DNA of 64,000 nt, from assembly GCA_963699305.1 (NCBI GenBank), contig OY969431.1, positions 1,550,001 to 1,614,000 on the forward strand, given 5' to 3'. Shown here piece by piece: positions 25,691-35,582 of the stretch. Numbering within the stretch: position 1 is the stretch's first letter; each line of letters starts with the position of its first letter. The position numbers and the translations under genes are program-made. Source of the stretch: JBGQAS01 sp963699305. GTDB lineage: Bacteria > Chloroflexota > Anaerolineae > Anaerolineales > Anaerolineaceae. The notes beneath the pieces were generated by a model. The model was not told the DNA's origin and made no database searches. It saw only the letters and a list, made by a program, of their open reading frames with translations.

Positions 25691-27150
25691 TGTTTTCTAT
25701 AGTTTATATCCAAGTGGTGAACACATGTGGACCGAGTCGGTAAAAAGCTCTCTCTCCGCCTGATGGTAGGTGGCGAAATAGATGTTCCGTTCTCCGAAAT
25801 TTACACGCACGCAGATCGATATTCGGTTCCTGCATCAGCGAGAACTGCCCAAGGATCGGGACTCACGATCTCTCCACAGGCGTGACTTCCCGGGGAACTC
25901 CCGGTAGCAAATTGCTCCAGATTGATGGCGGCGTTCAGGTCGCGGTCGATCATCAAGCCGCAATCGTCACAATTGTAAACGCGATGGCTCAAGCTCATTT
26001 CTGCTTTGACATGCCCACACCTCGAACAGCGTTTCGTAGATGGGTAGAAGCGGGGAGCCAGGATGACGGTACAGCCATACCACTTCCCTTTGTACTGCAT
26101 CTGCCGCTTGAATTCGTGAAAACCCACATCGGCAATTGCCTGTGCCAGGTGATGGTTCCGCAGCATCCCGCTCACGTTCAGGTCTTCCAGGACAACTGCT
26201 GACTTGGTCTTCGCCAGCAGGCTGGTGGCCTGATGCAGGGTGTTCTTGCGGACATTGGCGACGCGGCAGGTGTGCTCGTGCGAGCTTCCTCACTGCTTTC
26301 TCCCGGTTGGCACTTCCCCTTTGACGCCGGGAAACGATGCGCTGCAAGCGCTGGATCCTGTGCAGGCTCTTGGTGAGGGCGCGTGGGTTCTCTATTCGTG
26401 TTCCATCGCTCATGGTGGCCAGTGCCAGTATCCCGAGGTCCACTCCTGCCACGGGTCTGGTGGTTTCCAGTGGTTCTGGGTGGCACATCTCAACCTGTAC
26501 CGACACGAACCAGCGTCCGGCACGTTCACTCACCGTGGCGCTCAGGATGTGAGCACCCTCTATTGGCAGGTAGCCGTGTTCTTTCAGGCGCAGACGTCCC
26601 AGGCGGGGTAATTGGATGGCATTCTCGAAGATATGGATGGCTCCGGTTAACCGGAAGCTGCCCGATCCGTTCTTCTTCGACTTGAACCTGGGGAATCCCG
26701 CCTGTACAATGCGACCCGCTCTCTTCTCCTTCACCCGACGGAAGAAGTGGGTATAAGCCTGGTCCAGGTTGCGCAGGGCTTCCTGTGGGGCACACTTGGA
26801 GACCGTGTACATCCAGGACAGTTCGCCCTTCTTCAGTACATTCAATTCCCGGTGCAGGTCAATGGCGGTGGGGACGCGCTTACCTTCCTGATAGGCTTCT
26901 ATCTTGCGCACCAATCCCCAGTTGTATGCCCAGCGTGCTGCTCCCGCATGCCGGATGCAGGCGGTTTTCTGGGCATTGTTCAGATCCAGCTCGGTCTTGA
27001 AGGCGCGTAGGATCAACATAGAACAATTGTACTACATTGGAATTGTTTTTTCCAGATAAGAACAACTGGATTTGAATAGGTTCAAAAATGTGTCAGTTTT
27101 TACAGAATTTGTGGACAAGGTTTGATAAGTATATTTATTATCATTCAGCG
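25690..27150 (-). mobile_element. IS1341-type (TnpB-only, IS200/IS605 family) insertion
   Basis: About 1.46 kb between the two halves of the beta-propeller gene. It carries tnpB and no tnpA. Limits are estimated from where the propeller reading resumes (about 25690) and where it stops (after VDVDEQG at 27152), so they are good to roughly 20 nt. About 110 nt lie between the tnpB stop and the inner boundary at the 3' side, where the right end and a guide (omega/reRNA) scaffold are expected in this family. IS605-type elements leave no target duplication, and none is seen. Confidence 0.7.
25801..27019 (-). CDS. tnpB: RNA-guided nuclease TnpB (frameshifted in this sequence)
   Basis: N-terminal helix-turn-helix region (MLILRAFKTELDLNNAQK), then the RuvC-like core with Asp194 (VAGVDLGILAL), the Glu motif VVLEDLNV, the zinc knuckle CSRCGHVK..YNCDDCG and the final Asp in DRDLNAAINL. 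All three acidic residues and four cysteines are present. The frame changes near 26263-26267; removing one C joins KLARAHL to RVANVRKNTLHQ. TnpB proteins cut DNA guided by an RNA from the element's 3' end and favour its persistence. Probably recent, given how well the core is kept. Confidence 0.85.
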
Positions 27151-27151
27151 T

Positions 27152-27391
27152 TTAGCCTTGCTCGTCCACATCCACCCCCCCCCACCCCTGGTCCAGCTTG
27201 GCTCCCCCGCGCGTGAGATACCACAGGCTGCCAATCGTCGATTGGGATAGGTATGCATCAGCGGTTGTGGTGGTCTGGTCACTTAGTGCAGGTGTCCTGG
27301 TTTTTGATGCAAGCGGAGTTGCACAAGCCAGGGTGGCAAGGAGAAAAACCAATGCAATCCCTAACAGCCGTTTGAGCATTTCGTTTTTCAT
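27152..27391 (-). pseudogene. 5' part of the beta-propeller lipoprotein gene
   Basis: Starts MKNEMLKRLLGIALVFLLATLAC, a lipoprotein signal with GGAGG upstream. It continues through a Thr-rich linker to LTRGGAKLDQGWGGVDVDEQG, which is the beginning of a propeller blade, then ends abruptly at the insertion boundary with a TAA supplied by the inserted DNA. Belongs with the fragment at 25043-25690. Confidence 0.7.
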
Positions 27392-27513
27392 TGATCCTCC
27401 AAACTGCACACATCCATCGTTATTTACCTTAACCCCGCTGAAAAAGATTGATGCGGCGTGCTTTCCGATGCAGTATATAATTTCCATAGAATTATTCGAT
27501 AAGCAGGTGCATT

Positions 27514-28398
27514 ATGAGCATGCAAAGTCTGATCCGGAAACGTTTGCCCTGGCGCACAGCGCTGGATTACACCCTGGTGGTTCTGGGAGCGTTTGTCCAG
27601 GCGCTGGCGATGAGGTTGTTCCTCATCCCCGGCGAACTGGTCAGCGGCGGCATCAGTGGTGCAGCTCAGATCATTAACCACTTTGTCATCTTTCCCATTG
27701 GCGTGATGGTTTTTTTGGGCAACCTGCCGCTCTTCCTGCTCGGTTGGCGCTACCTAGGCGGAGTACGCTTCGCCATCCGCACAGCTGTCGCCATTGTCGT
27801 TTTTTCCCTAGCCACCGACCTGCTGGCGTTCATCATTCCCACCGGGGGCGTGACCCTGGATAATGTGCTCATTACCCTGTATGGCGGTCTGCTGTACGGG
27901 TTTGGATTGGGTCTGGTGTACCTCGGACAGGGTACCAGCGGCGGCAGCGACATCCTGGGACGCATCTTGAACTCGCGTTTTGGGGTTTCCATTTCGCAAG
28001 CGTACCTGATCACGGATGGGTTGGTGGTGCTGGCAGGCGGTTTCGCTTTCGGGTGGGTGAAAGCGCTGTACGGGCTGCTGGTTATTTACATCTGCGGTCA
28101 GGCAGCCACCATGATATCGGAAGGTTCCAGCATTTACCGCACCGCCATGATCGTCACCAGCCAGCCCACAGCAGTTGCTGAAGAAATATTGAAATGCCTG
28201 TGTCGCGGCACCACCATCCTGACCGGGACAGGAGCTTACACGGGGGAATCCCGTCCTGTGCTATACGTGGTGATCACGCGTTCCGAGGTCAATCAATTGA
28301 AGGAATTGGTGCGGGATATCGATCCGAAGGCATTAATGGTGATCGGTGTGGCGCATGAAGCGCTCGGGGAAGGCTTCCGTCCGCTGATCAAGCGCTGA
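27514..28398 (+). CDS. YitT family membrane protein
   Basis: 294 residues. Five or six helices in the N-terminal DUF161 part (LIPGELVSGGISGAAQII, GQGTSGGSDILGRIL) and a C-terminal cytoplasmic DUF2179 domain (TAMIVTSQPTAVAEEIL, RGTTILTGTGAYTGESRPVLYVVI, DIDPKALMVIGV). The Gly-rich hairpins are family hallmarks. Function is not established; transport or second-messenger sensing has been proposed for relatives. Convergent with the next gene, with 11 nt of 3' overlap. Confidence 0.88.
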   Translation: MSMQSLIRKRLPWRTALDYTLVVLGAFVQALAMRLFLIPGELVSGGISGAAQIINHFVIFPIGVMVFLGNLPLFLLGWRYLGGVRFAIRTAVAIVVFSLATDLLAFIIPTGGVTLDNVLITLYGGLLYGFGLGLVYLGQGTSGGSDILGRILNSRFGVSISQAYLITDGLVVLAGGFAFGWVKALYGLLVIYICGQAATMISEGSSIYRTAMIVTSQPTAVAEEILKCLCRGTTILTGTGAYTGESRPVLYVVITRSEVNQLKELVRDIDPKALMVIGVAHEALGEGFRPLIKR

Positions 28399-28828
28399 GT
28401 TTTTCGGGGGATTGATTACGGGTCAGCCACCCGGCGAGAAACAACAGCGCCAACCCGGCTGCATCGAACACAATGAAACGCATAACCGCCATGCGTAGGA
28501 TGGATAATCCCGCTGGAAGCATCGTCCGTAGAATGGATTCCCCAACAAGTCCAATGGTTTGCATCAGGATGGCTTCCAGCAGCGAGATGCGAAATTTCCG
28601 AGGGTTGACAAACGCAAAAACGTACGGCACATTCCACATCACGAAAAGCAGACCCATGCCCTGCACCATCGCTTTTCCGGCTGCACCCTGCAATTCAAAT
28701 GAGGGCATATAATCCGCCGGAGCCACCATAAAAAGCACCGCACAGGAGAGGTTGTCCAGCACAACCAACCCGATCAGGATGCGCGCCATCACCAGGCGGA
28801 ATTTTTCGTTGAAACGTTGCTGCACCAT
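28388..28828 (-). CDS. Hypothetical four-helix membrane protein
   Basis: 146 residues with four hydrophobic segments and short loops (LVMARILIGLVVLDNLSCAVLF, GMGLLFVMWNVPYVFAFV, AILMQTIGLVGESILRT, FIVFDAAGLALLFLAGWL). No recognised motif. No strong RBS, so the start is uncertain. It shares the minus strand with the YhhN and era genes and is 15 nt downstream of the YhhN-family gene, so probably the last gene of that unit. Confidence 0.6.
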   Translation of the reverse strand: MVQQRFNEKFRLVMARILIGLVVLDNLSCAVLFMVAPADYMPSFELQGAAGKAMVQGMGLLFVMWNVPYVFAFVNPRKFRISLLEAILMQTIGLVGESILRTMLPAGLSILRMAVMRFIVFDAAGLALLFLAGWLTRNQSPEKLSA

Positions 28829-28843
28829 ACACCAATTGAAAAA

Positions 28844-29527
28844 TTATTGCTTGACGTAATTCATCAACACACCCGCGGTGAGCAGTATCTGCCCAAGGTG
28901 ATAAGTTGCCATGATCAGGTAATCATCATGGGTGAAGCGCTGAACGAAATCGCGGATGGCAATCATCGCATCAGAAATAAAGAACAACGTGGCACCAATG
29001 CTGACGAGCAGGGCTGACGGGAAGTTCCAATCGGAACGGAAAAAGGTCAGCAGCGCTGAAACGAGCATGAGGCTGATCACGATGCAGTAGGCAGTCACCG
29101 GAATTCGCATCCGGGTATGCTGTGGATTGGCTTTCATGCCGCGCAGAATGACCCGCAGAATGATCGCTCCAACCACTGCCACCCCGAGCAGGACAAACAG
29201 GCTTTCACTCCCGATTGGCGGGACGGACGTGTTGAACCCGATGATGTAGGCGGTGTGAGCCAGCAGGAATGCGATCAGCCCACCCAGGAAAAGTTTCGCT
29301 GGAAAGAGCAGCAGGATATCGCCCACCAGCGATGCCACCAGCCCGATGCCAAACCACAGGAGAACCCCCTGCCAGTGTCCGCTCCGTGTAAACCACAGGA
29401 TGAGCAAGACCAATGTGAGCGGCTTGGTGATATAGCGCACCACCTTCCACTGGCGGTCGGCAGCGATCCAATCCACCACCGCCACCCCGATGGTGAGGTA
29501 AAACAGGATGTTGCGGATTATGCTCAT
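28844..29527 (-). CDS. YhhN/TMEM86 family (lysoplasmalogenase-like) membrane protein
   Basis: 227 residues, eight hydrophobic segments. Motifs KPLTLVLLILW, GLVASLVGDILLL, FLLAHTAYIIGF and SIGATLFFISDAMIAI match the YhhN family, whose eukaryotic members hydrolyse lysoplasmalogens. Conserved Asp residues in VGDILLL and ISDAM are present. The ATG at 29527 has GAGGAG and sits directly after the era stop, so era and this gene are coupled. Confidence 0.85.
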   Translation of the reverse strand: MSIIRNILFYLTIGVAVVDWIAADRQWKVVRYITKPLTLVLLILWFTRSGHWQGVLLWFGIGLVASLVGDILLLFPAKLFLGGLIAFLLAHTAYIIGFNTSVPPIGSESLFVLLGVAVVGAIILRVILRGMKANPQHTRMRIPVTAYCIVISLMLVSALLTFFRSDWNFPSALLVSIGATLFFISDAMIAIRDFVQRFTHDDYLIMATYHLGQILLTAGVLMNYVKQ

Positions 29528-29528
29528 C

Positions 29529-30432
29529 TCACTTCTCCTCGTTCTTGCTGTATCCAAGGCTGCGCAGAACAGCCGGGTCGTTGCGCCAGTTCTTTTGCAC
29601 CTTCACACGCAGCTCCAAGTATATTTTACGCCCACTCATCGATTCTATTTCAGCCCGCGCCCGCGAACCAATGCGCTTCAACATGGAGCCTTGCTTGCCG
29701 ATGACAATGCCCTTGTGGCTGTCCTTTTCGACGATCAGCACTGCGTTGACATACGCCAGGCTATCGCTGCGCTCCTTGAAATCATCCACCCGGATGGCAA
29801 TGCCGTGCGGGATTTCCTCCCTGAGTTCCATTAACGCCGCCTCGCGGATCAGGTCTGCAGCGATATCGCGCTCGTACAGGTCGGTCACTTGCCCGGTATC
29901 ATACAGGGCTTCACCGGTCGGCAGGTATTGGATGATGCGGTCCAGGAGTTTATCGCAATTTTTACCCTTAAGGGCGGAAATTTCTACAACCTCCCCCTCC
30001 GGAAATAGATCACTGAATGCTTTTTGCTGCTCCGCAGAAGGTTCTTTCACATCAATTTTATTAATGGCAAGGATGACGGGCTGGGAAAGGTGAGAACGCT
30101 TTAAAAAGCAGCGATGCGTTTATCTTCCTTTGTCGGTGGTTCGTCTCCGGAAAGCAGCCACAGCACCACGTCGCAGTTGCGGATGGTATCCTCCGCGATG
30201 GCATTCATGAATTCGCCCAACTTGTGGAGCGGCTCGTGGATGCCCGGTGTATCCGCGAAAACGACCTGGGCATGCTCCAGGCTGAGGATGCCCAATTGCT
30301 TGCGCCGCGTGGTCTGGGGCGCGGTGATACCGCAGCAACCTTCTGCTCCAAGTAATGGTTAATCAGTGTGGATTTTCCAGCGTTGGGTCTTCCAACCACC
30401 GCTACAAACCCCGATTGAAACCCCGTTGTCAT
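29529..30432 (-). CDS. era: GTPase Era (two frameshifts in this sequence)
   Basis: Ribosome assembly GTPase acting on 16S rRNA. G1 is GRPNAGKS, G3 is DTPGIHEPLHKLG, G4 NKID appears on reconstruction, G5 is SALKG. The C-terminal KH domain has VIGKQGSMLKRIGSRARAEIE. The frame changes at the G4 run 30316-30319 (one more G restores SPRPQTTRRKQLG) and at the A5 run 30103-30107 (one more A restores AAFLKRS). Because Era is normally essential and both changes are homopolymer contractions, sequence error is far likelier than loss. Upstream of the YhhN-family gene. Confidence 0.9.
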
Positions 30433-30455
30433 ATCAGGTTAATTGTATTGCGTTT

Positions 30456-31779
30456 TTATAAATGCAGTTTTTGTTTCAGCCAATCGCGAATGTCTTTGAT
30501 CCCGTAGCGGACCTGTTCCGTGGGGTCCTGTACGCCCCAGGTGCCAGGTTCGGAGAGAGCATACAGAAAACCGGCAAAACGGAAGAAGAAGATCACGGAC
30601 CGGTACAGCGGCATGAGAGGGATCATGTACCAGCTATTACGGATGCGCTTCCGTGTTCCTTTATCCGCAAAGATGGACGCGGCGATGAACCAGATAGTCT
30701 CGATCACGATATAGAACAGGTACATTAACAGGTAAGCGCTCATGATGAGGGATGGTGTGTACCCGAAAACCAGCAAGATGGGCATGAAAAACATCCACAC
30801 GAAGCGCGGGAACGACAGCGTATGGTCAACCAGGAGCGCTCGTGCCGGCGAGAAACCGGTCAGCCGGATCACCGGATTTGGACATCAATTTTTCATGCAT
30901 GGCACTTACTTCCAACTGGCCGCGCTGCCAGCGCACACGCTGTGCATATAACTCTGCCAGTGAACCGATGGCATGCAGGTAAACCTTTGCCCGCGTCACA
31001 ATCGACACTTTGTATTTGGAAGCGCGTTCATATAATTGAAACGTCATATCGGTATCTTCGCTGACGGTTGACTTGTTATAGAGAAAGGTGGAAAGCAGCG
31101 CTTCCCGACGGAAAGCCGTGCAGGCTCCGGAGAGCGTATACATGGATCCCATGATCGATTGAGATGTTCTCCCAACTCCAAACACGGTTACGTACTCCAA
31201 AAACTCGCAGCCATCCAGTACCTTGCGCAAGCGGGAGGCATCCCCCGGCGGAGGTAGGATGATCAAATTTGCCGTGACCGCACCAATGGATGGATCAGAT
31301 TCCAGGTGCTCGACGATCCTGCGCAAGGCATCCGTCTCCATTACTACATCGCAATCCAAACCCAGGATGTATTGCCCGCTGGTAAGATGGATCCCGGCAT
31401 TTAATGCCCAGGATTTTCCCCTGCCGACAATGGAATGCCACGCAATGCGTGTGCCAAGTCGTTTCTGGCATTCGTTGAATACACTGAACGACTTATCGGT
31501 ACTGCCGTTATCGATGATGAGGATTTCCACCAGGTAGGATGGATAATCCTGCGCGGCAATGGAATCCAGGCAATCTTTCAGGGTCTTTTCGCCATTTTTC
31601 ACAGGAATGATAATGGATACATGGGGAAAATAGCGCAGCGGAGGTGGAGCTTTCCTGTTTTTAAGATGGAAAAAGATGTAGCCGATCAATCCGAGTAGCG
31701 TGGTAATGCCATCCACCAGCACGGGTACCAGTATCCATACCCCCCAAAAAATGGTGAATTGAATGATGAAGTCTCTCAT
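30456..31779 (-). CDS. Exosortase-associated family 2 glycosyltransferase (frameshifted in this sequence)
   Basis: N-terminal membrane helix pair, then a GT-A domain: VSIIIPVKNGEKTLKDCLDS, IIDNGSTDKS, LDCDVVMETD (metal-binding DxD), SEDTDMTF, and QRVRWQRGQ (QxxRW processive motif). The C-terminal part in the other frame has several helices (FFMPILLVFGYTPSLIM, YIVIETIWFIAASIF). The frame changes at about 30865-30875, after LMSKSG. Start ATG at 31779 overlaps the xrtG stop. It resembles the exosortase-G-linked GT2 clade (TIGR03111 as I recall it) and probably glycosylates or builds a surface glycan tied to the sorted protein. Confidence 0.8.
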
Positions 31780-32393
31780 CCGCCCGCCGGTCTGGAAAGG
31801 ATTTTTCTGCGGATATCCGGCAGAGAGTTGGCGGTCACCAGGAACCAATAAATCACAATGGTAAGCAGGAAAAAGAACGCTTTACCCACGAACGTATGGG
31901 CTATTACCAGGGCATCCTTGCCGAAGAAGTGCAGCAAAAGGGCGATCAGCAGCATTCTCGCCACATTTGCCAGCCAGGTGAACGCTACACCGATCAATCC
32001 CATGACAATTTTCTTGCGCCAATTCCACAAAGGATAAAACGCCACCAGGCTGGTGAGGACACAGATTTCAAGCAGTCCTGAAGATTCCACGCCGATCTGC
32101 AGCACCGTCCAGCCAATTTTTTGAGTCACCACCAGGACCAGCAGAATTCCGGGGGCATTTTGAAAGATCTCCGTTGGAATATGGATGAAATTTAGCGCAT
32201 CGTGAACGGTAATGGCGACCGAATGAGCCAGAACGGGTTCAAATAGCATCACCTTTGATATGGTCATGACCAAAAAATAGGCTAATCCGACCGTCCCGAC
32301 CAGGTAATACAGGATCCAGATCCGGTAAGCTCGAAAAAAGATAACCGCTCCCAGCCAGACGAGGCTGAGTGGGATCAGGTAAAGGTAATTCAT
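31776..32393 (-). CDS. xrtG: Exosortase/archaeosortase family transpeptidase, XrtG type
   Basis: 205 residues, about seven helices. The transpeptidase triad is visible: Cys111 (ESSGLLEICVLTS), Arg146 (NVARMLL) and His166 (VIAHTFVGKAFFF). Exosortases cleave a C-terminal sorting signal at the membrane and transfer the protein to an acceptor. Short length and neighbours (GT2, PTPS-like protein, large PTPS-related membrane protein, signal-bearing substrate) match the exosortase G system known from Gram-positive bacteria. Start overlaps the substrate gene stop (ATGA). Confidence 0.85.
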   Translation of the reverse strand: MNYLYLIPLSLVWLGAVIFFRAYRIWILYYLVGTVGLAYFLVMTISKVMLFEPVLAHSVAITVHDALNFIHIPTEIFQNAPGILLVLVVTQKIGWTVLQIGVESSGLLEICVLTSLVAFYPLWNWRKKIVMGLIGVAFTWLANVARMLLIALLLHFFGKDALVIAHTFVGKAFFFLLTIVIYWFLVTANSLPDIRRKILSRPAGG

Positions 32394-33078
32394 TTCCCCT
32401 TGGTGATAACCACTTTATCCGTTTTACGACGGAGGAACGTCAACCAGATGGATCCGCCCACCAACAGGACGGCGATCAGGATCCACCCAGCGCGTTGGCA
32501 GGGCTCCATTGAATCCCGTACGAATAATCGGATAGACTGTTACCTTGCCAGGAAACCACATACATATCGATCGTCTGACCCGGGGATATGCCCATGGCGG
32601 AAAAAGGCACGTACCATTCCACCCTGTTGGCTCCCTCGCTCCTATCGAGACCCCAATCGCCGCCATCGCCGCCACCCGACCAATTTACGGTGACATCAGC
32701 GTTATTATTAAAAGCTTTATAGCTGATGTTGGCGGAATAATCGTAACTGGCTCCACCATTCGTTGAAAAATAGATGGTCAATTCAAGCGATTTACCGCCC
32801 GAACCGGCATCCAGTCTTTCGAGCATGAAATATGCATTCGATTCGCCGGCATTGGTGGCATAGCAGAATTGGGTGATATCGGTTTCAGGTCCAGCAGCGT
32901 CAGCAGTTGGGTCAGACATGCAGACCTGGTCCGACCAATCAGTGAAATCACCGTCCATGGAGACATATCCTCCTGCCAGGGCAACGGGTGCCGCCCGGAA
33001 CAGCATGAATCCCATCAGCAGGATGATGAGGATGTTGACTGTGTAGAGGGCAATTTTCCGTAGGTTGATTTTTTTCAT
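32390..33078 (-). CDS. Putative exosortase substrate with C-terminal sorting tail (frameshifted in this sequence)
   Basis: Signal peptide (IALYTVNILIILLMGFMLF..VALA), then a CBM9/DOMON-like beta domain starting SMDGDFTDWSDQ, with four-residue acidic loops and two Cys. As given, the frame ends ALGGS-stop. One extra base in the C3 run 32486-32488 (plus strand) extends it to WILIAVLLVGGSIWLTFLRR and a basic tail ending at 32390, where the stop overlaps the xrtG start. Hydrophobic helix plus Arg cluster is the layout of exosortase sorting signals. Lies directly upstream of xrtG, so it is the obvious substrate. Confidence 0.7.
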
Positions 33079-35582
33079 TTTCGTACACCTTTCTTACGGC
33101 GTGCCGTAATTCCAAAATAGACGATTAAACCCAGCAGGACGACCCCGGCGACAATGGAAATGATCTTCCCGAGCAAATAGATGAATGTTTCCTGAAAACC
33201 GATTTGAACCAGGTGTATTCCTGCAGGAGCATCGAATTGAACCATCTGCCCCATCGAACCAAATGCAATTGGGGTATTATCCAGGGAGACCGTCGTGCCA
33301 TCGAATACAGTAATTGGAATCACCAATTTTTCTGCAGACTCAAGGTAATAACCAAAAGAGTAACCGTTGGCATTGCTCTGATACATCTGCAACGGGATGG
33401 TCTGGTATGCGTTCCGCGTCCCTGCCTTGATTTTCAGGATTTCCGCAAGCATGCCAAGTGCAGTCTGGTCGCTCGTCCCCAATGTATGGTACATCAAATT
33501 CAATCCCACAAACCAGATCTGCTTTCCGCCCCGCGTAACCGAGCCGATGGCGGTGGCTGACTTGCCCAGGTAATCGATGGTCACCAAGTTTTCATCCAGC
33601 CCCTGAGGGGTATGTGTGTACCATAACTGCTCCGGTTTGCCAAAGGCAGACAGGATCACCTGTTTGCCATCCCAATCGGCGATCACAGGAGAAGGATCGA
33701 GAATGATCGATTCACCCCACACACCCAGGAAATTGGGGATCTGTGCCACAGGATCAGGCTGGGTTTGCGTTAGATCGATGACAACATTGATCCCAAGAGA
33801 TGCCACCTGCTGGATCAACGCTTCAGCATTTGCTTTTTCATGCCATTTGAATCCGCTTAATATAAGTGTCGGATATTTCGTCAGATCTGTCAGTGAGTAA
33901 TCGTCCACAAAAGCGGAATCTCCCACCATGACTTGCGGGAACAAATAGGAATAATTGATGGCGCCTTTACCAATTGCCAAACCTTGCCAATCCGCCACGA
34001 TAGCCCTTGGCACGCCATCCCGGTGGAAAGACGTAAGTACATTCCCCTGGAAAACAGGGGTAAAACTTTGCTGCTCCAGGATGGTCGTGATTTGAGGCAA
34101 GGAAACCACTGCATTAAGTAAAATCACGTCATCCACACCGTATAGATCCAACCGGTCTGATAAATACGAATATGCCTGGAATAACAACGAATCGTTCAGA
34201 CTGGCGACCGTGAACGCGTTGCGGGCTGCCCCAAACGACCATCCAAAGACCTGTTCCCGTGCATTGGTTTCACCTACGAAGTAACTTCCAACTGAGCCAA
34301 GCAACGATTGATCGAGAGTTGCCTCCCGCCAACCGGGAGTACTGATCATGGATTGCGTGGTGGTTATCAGGTCGGGTGGTGGAGTATTGGCGTGTACCAA
34401 CCTCCTGGAAATGGCTGAATCGATCCCGATTAAGGTCGCCACCAGCAGGACCGCCCACCATAATTTTTTTCCAAACCGAGCGAGTGCCCACATAGCAGCG
34501 ATCAATAACACGGTACTTGCTGTGCCCAGGAAACGCATGGTTAACAATAGTTTTGTACCTGGCAAAGCATCAAACGCTTGCTTAAAACCTGGGGTCACGA
34601 TAAGCACTCCAAGCAATCCCACTACGGTTAGAGCCACCATATAGGGAGTTCGTATTTTTTTAATGAACAAACTAACAAGACAAAATAAGGCCATCGCCAA
34701 ACTGACGTAGAATTGCTCTGGGTTGGATATCCGTAAAAAAGGATTGAAAATTGTTGTCAGCGGTATCGCGGGATATGCCTCCGCCAATGCGCCAGCGCTG
34801 AATTCGGTTATTCCACCACTTTGGCTGGGTAACAACCACCAGGACGAGATGCCCAATCCCAGGATGACCATCAGTACGACCCAAAGCACGGTTTTGAACT
34901 GGGTTTGTTTGGCGAACCACATGGCCAAAGCCAATAAAAGCACAAACACGGCATAAATGGCAGCCATCATTGGATGGCAAAGGACAAGTACCCCAAATAG
35001 CACAGCGATCCCTACCAAGGCTACCTTGGAATTTTCGAGGGCGCGCAAAACAAAGAAGAACATTAAAGGCACCAACGCAAAAGTAAGGATACGCGGGAAA
35101 TTGCCTTCGGAAAATGCAATCAAGATATGGTCCGGGATCATGACATACAAAATACCACCCAAAATTGCTGGCAGCCAGCCGATCCAGCGCTTGAATAGTA
35201 GAAAGGTCAATCCGCCGATCAACAAGAAACAAAAAATGTACAGGAAGCTGGAGAGCATAAGATTTCCAAACAGGCTGCCGAAGATGAGCAGCGCATAGTA
35301 TGGCAGCAATGGATAATATCGGAAGATCTGGCTGCCCATGTACCAATCTGGATAAATTGTGGGGTTAAGGAAACCTTGTTGGATCGATTCCTTCAGGAAT
35401 TCCGTTTTTGCAATATGGTTAAGAGAGTCCGACCCCCAGGGAATGGCATTGGGGTCTTTCAAGGAAAGGATTGGCCAATAGAAAACTATCGCCGCCATGG
35501 TGATAATCACCACGCCGATCAGTAAAAACACAATTTGATTTTTTTTCGATGCTGGGGTTGAATTCCCGGAAAAACCGTTCAT
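33075..35582 (-). CDS. Large PTPS-related membrane protein of the exosortase G locus
   Basis: 835 residues. The N-terminal 400 residues form about ten helices with a GT-C-like first loop (PWGSDSLNHIAKTEFLKE, acidic D near helix 1). A large extracytoplasmic region (residues about 400-790) with SNANGYSFGYYLE and beta-rich segments follows, then a final helix (IISIVAGVVLLGLIVYFGI) and basic tail. This is the architecture of the family named PTPS-related membrane protein (PF10131 as I recall). It may transfer a sugar or other group outside the cell. Start and stop overlap neighbours by ATGA. Confidence 0.75.
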   Translation of the reverse strand: MNGFSGNSTPASKKNQIVFLLIGVVIITMAAIVFYWPILSLKDPNAIPWGSDSLNHIAKTEFLKESIQQGFLNPTIYPDWYMGSQIFRYYPLLPYYALLIFGSLFGNLMLSSFLYIFCFLLIGGLTFLLFKRWIGWLPAILGGILYVMIPDHILIAFSEGNFPRILTFALVPLMFFFVLRALENSKVALVGIAVLFGVLVLCHPMMAAIYAVFVLLLALAMWFAKQTQFKTVLWVVLMVILGLGISSWWLLPSQSGGITEFSAGALAEAYPAIPLTTIFNPFLRISNPEQFYVSLAMALFCLVSLFIKKIRTPYMVALTVVGLLGVLIVTPGFKQAFDALPGTKLLLTMRFLGTASTVLLIAAMWALARFGKKLWWAVLLVATLIGIDSAISRRLVHANTPPPDLITTTQSMISTPGWREATLDQSLLGSVGSYFVGETNAREQVFGWSFGAARNAFTVASLNDSLLFQAYSYLSDRLDLYGVDDVILLNAVVSLPQITTILEQQSFTPVFQGNVLTSFHRDGVPRAIVADWQGLAIGKGAINYSYLFPQVMVGDSAFVDDYSLTDLTKYPTLILSGFKWHEKANAEALIQQVASLGINVVIDLTQTQPDPVAQIPNFLGVWGESIILDPSPVIADWDGKQVILSAFGKPEQLWYTHTPQGLDENLVTIDYLGKSATAIGSVTRGGKQIWFVGLNLMYHTLGTSDQTALGMLAEILKIKAGTRNAYQTIPLQMYQSNANGYSFGYYLESAEKLVIPITVFDGTTVSLDNTPIAFGSMGQMVQFDAPAGIHLVQIGFQETFIYLLGKIISIVAGVVLLGLIVYFGITARRKKGVRK

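Noticed and set aside
32486..32520. The TGA in the exosortase substrate as a third selenocysteine codon.
   Set aside because: A one-base frame repair produces a membrane helix and an exact overlap with xrtG; there is no redox motif around the TGA.
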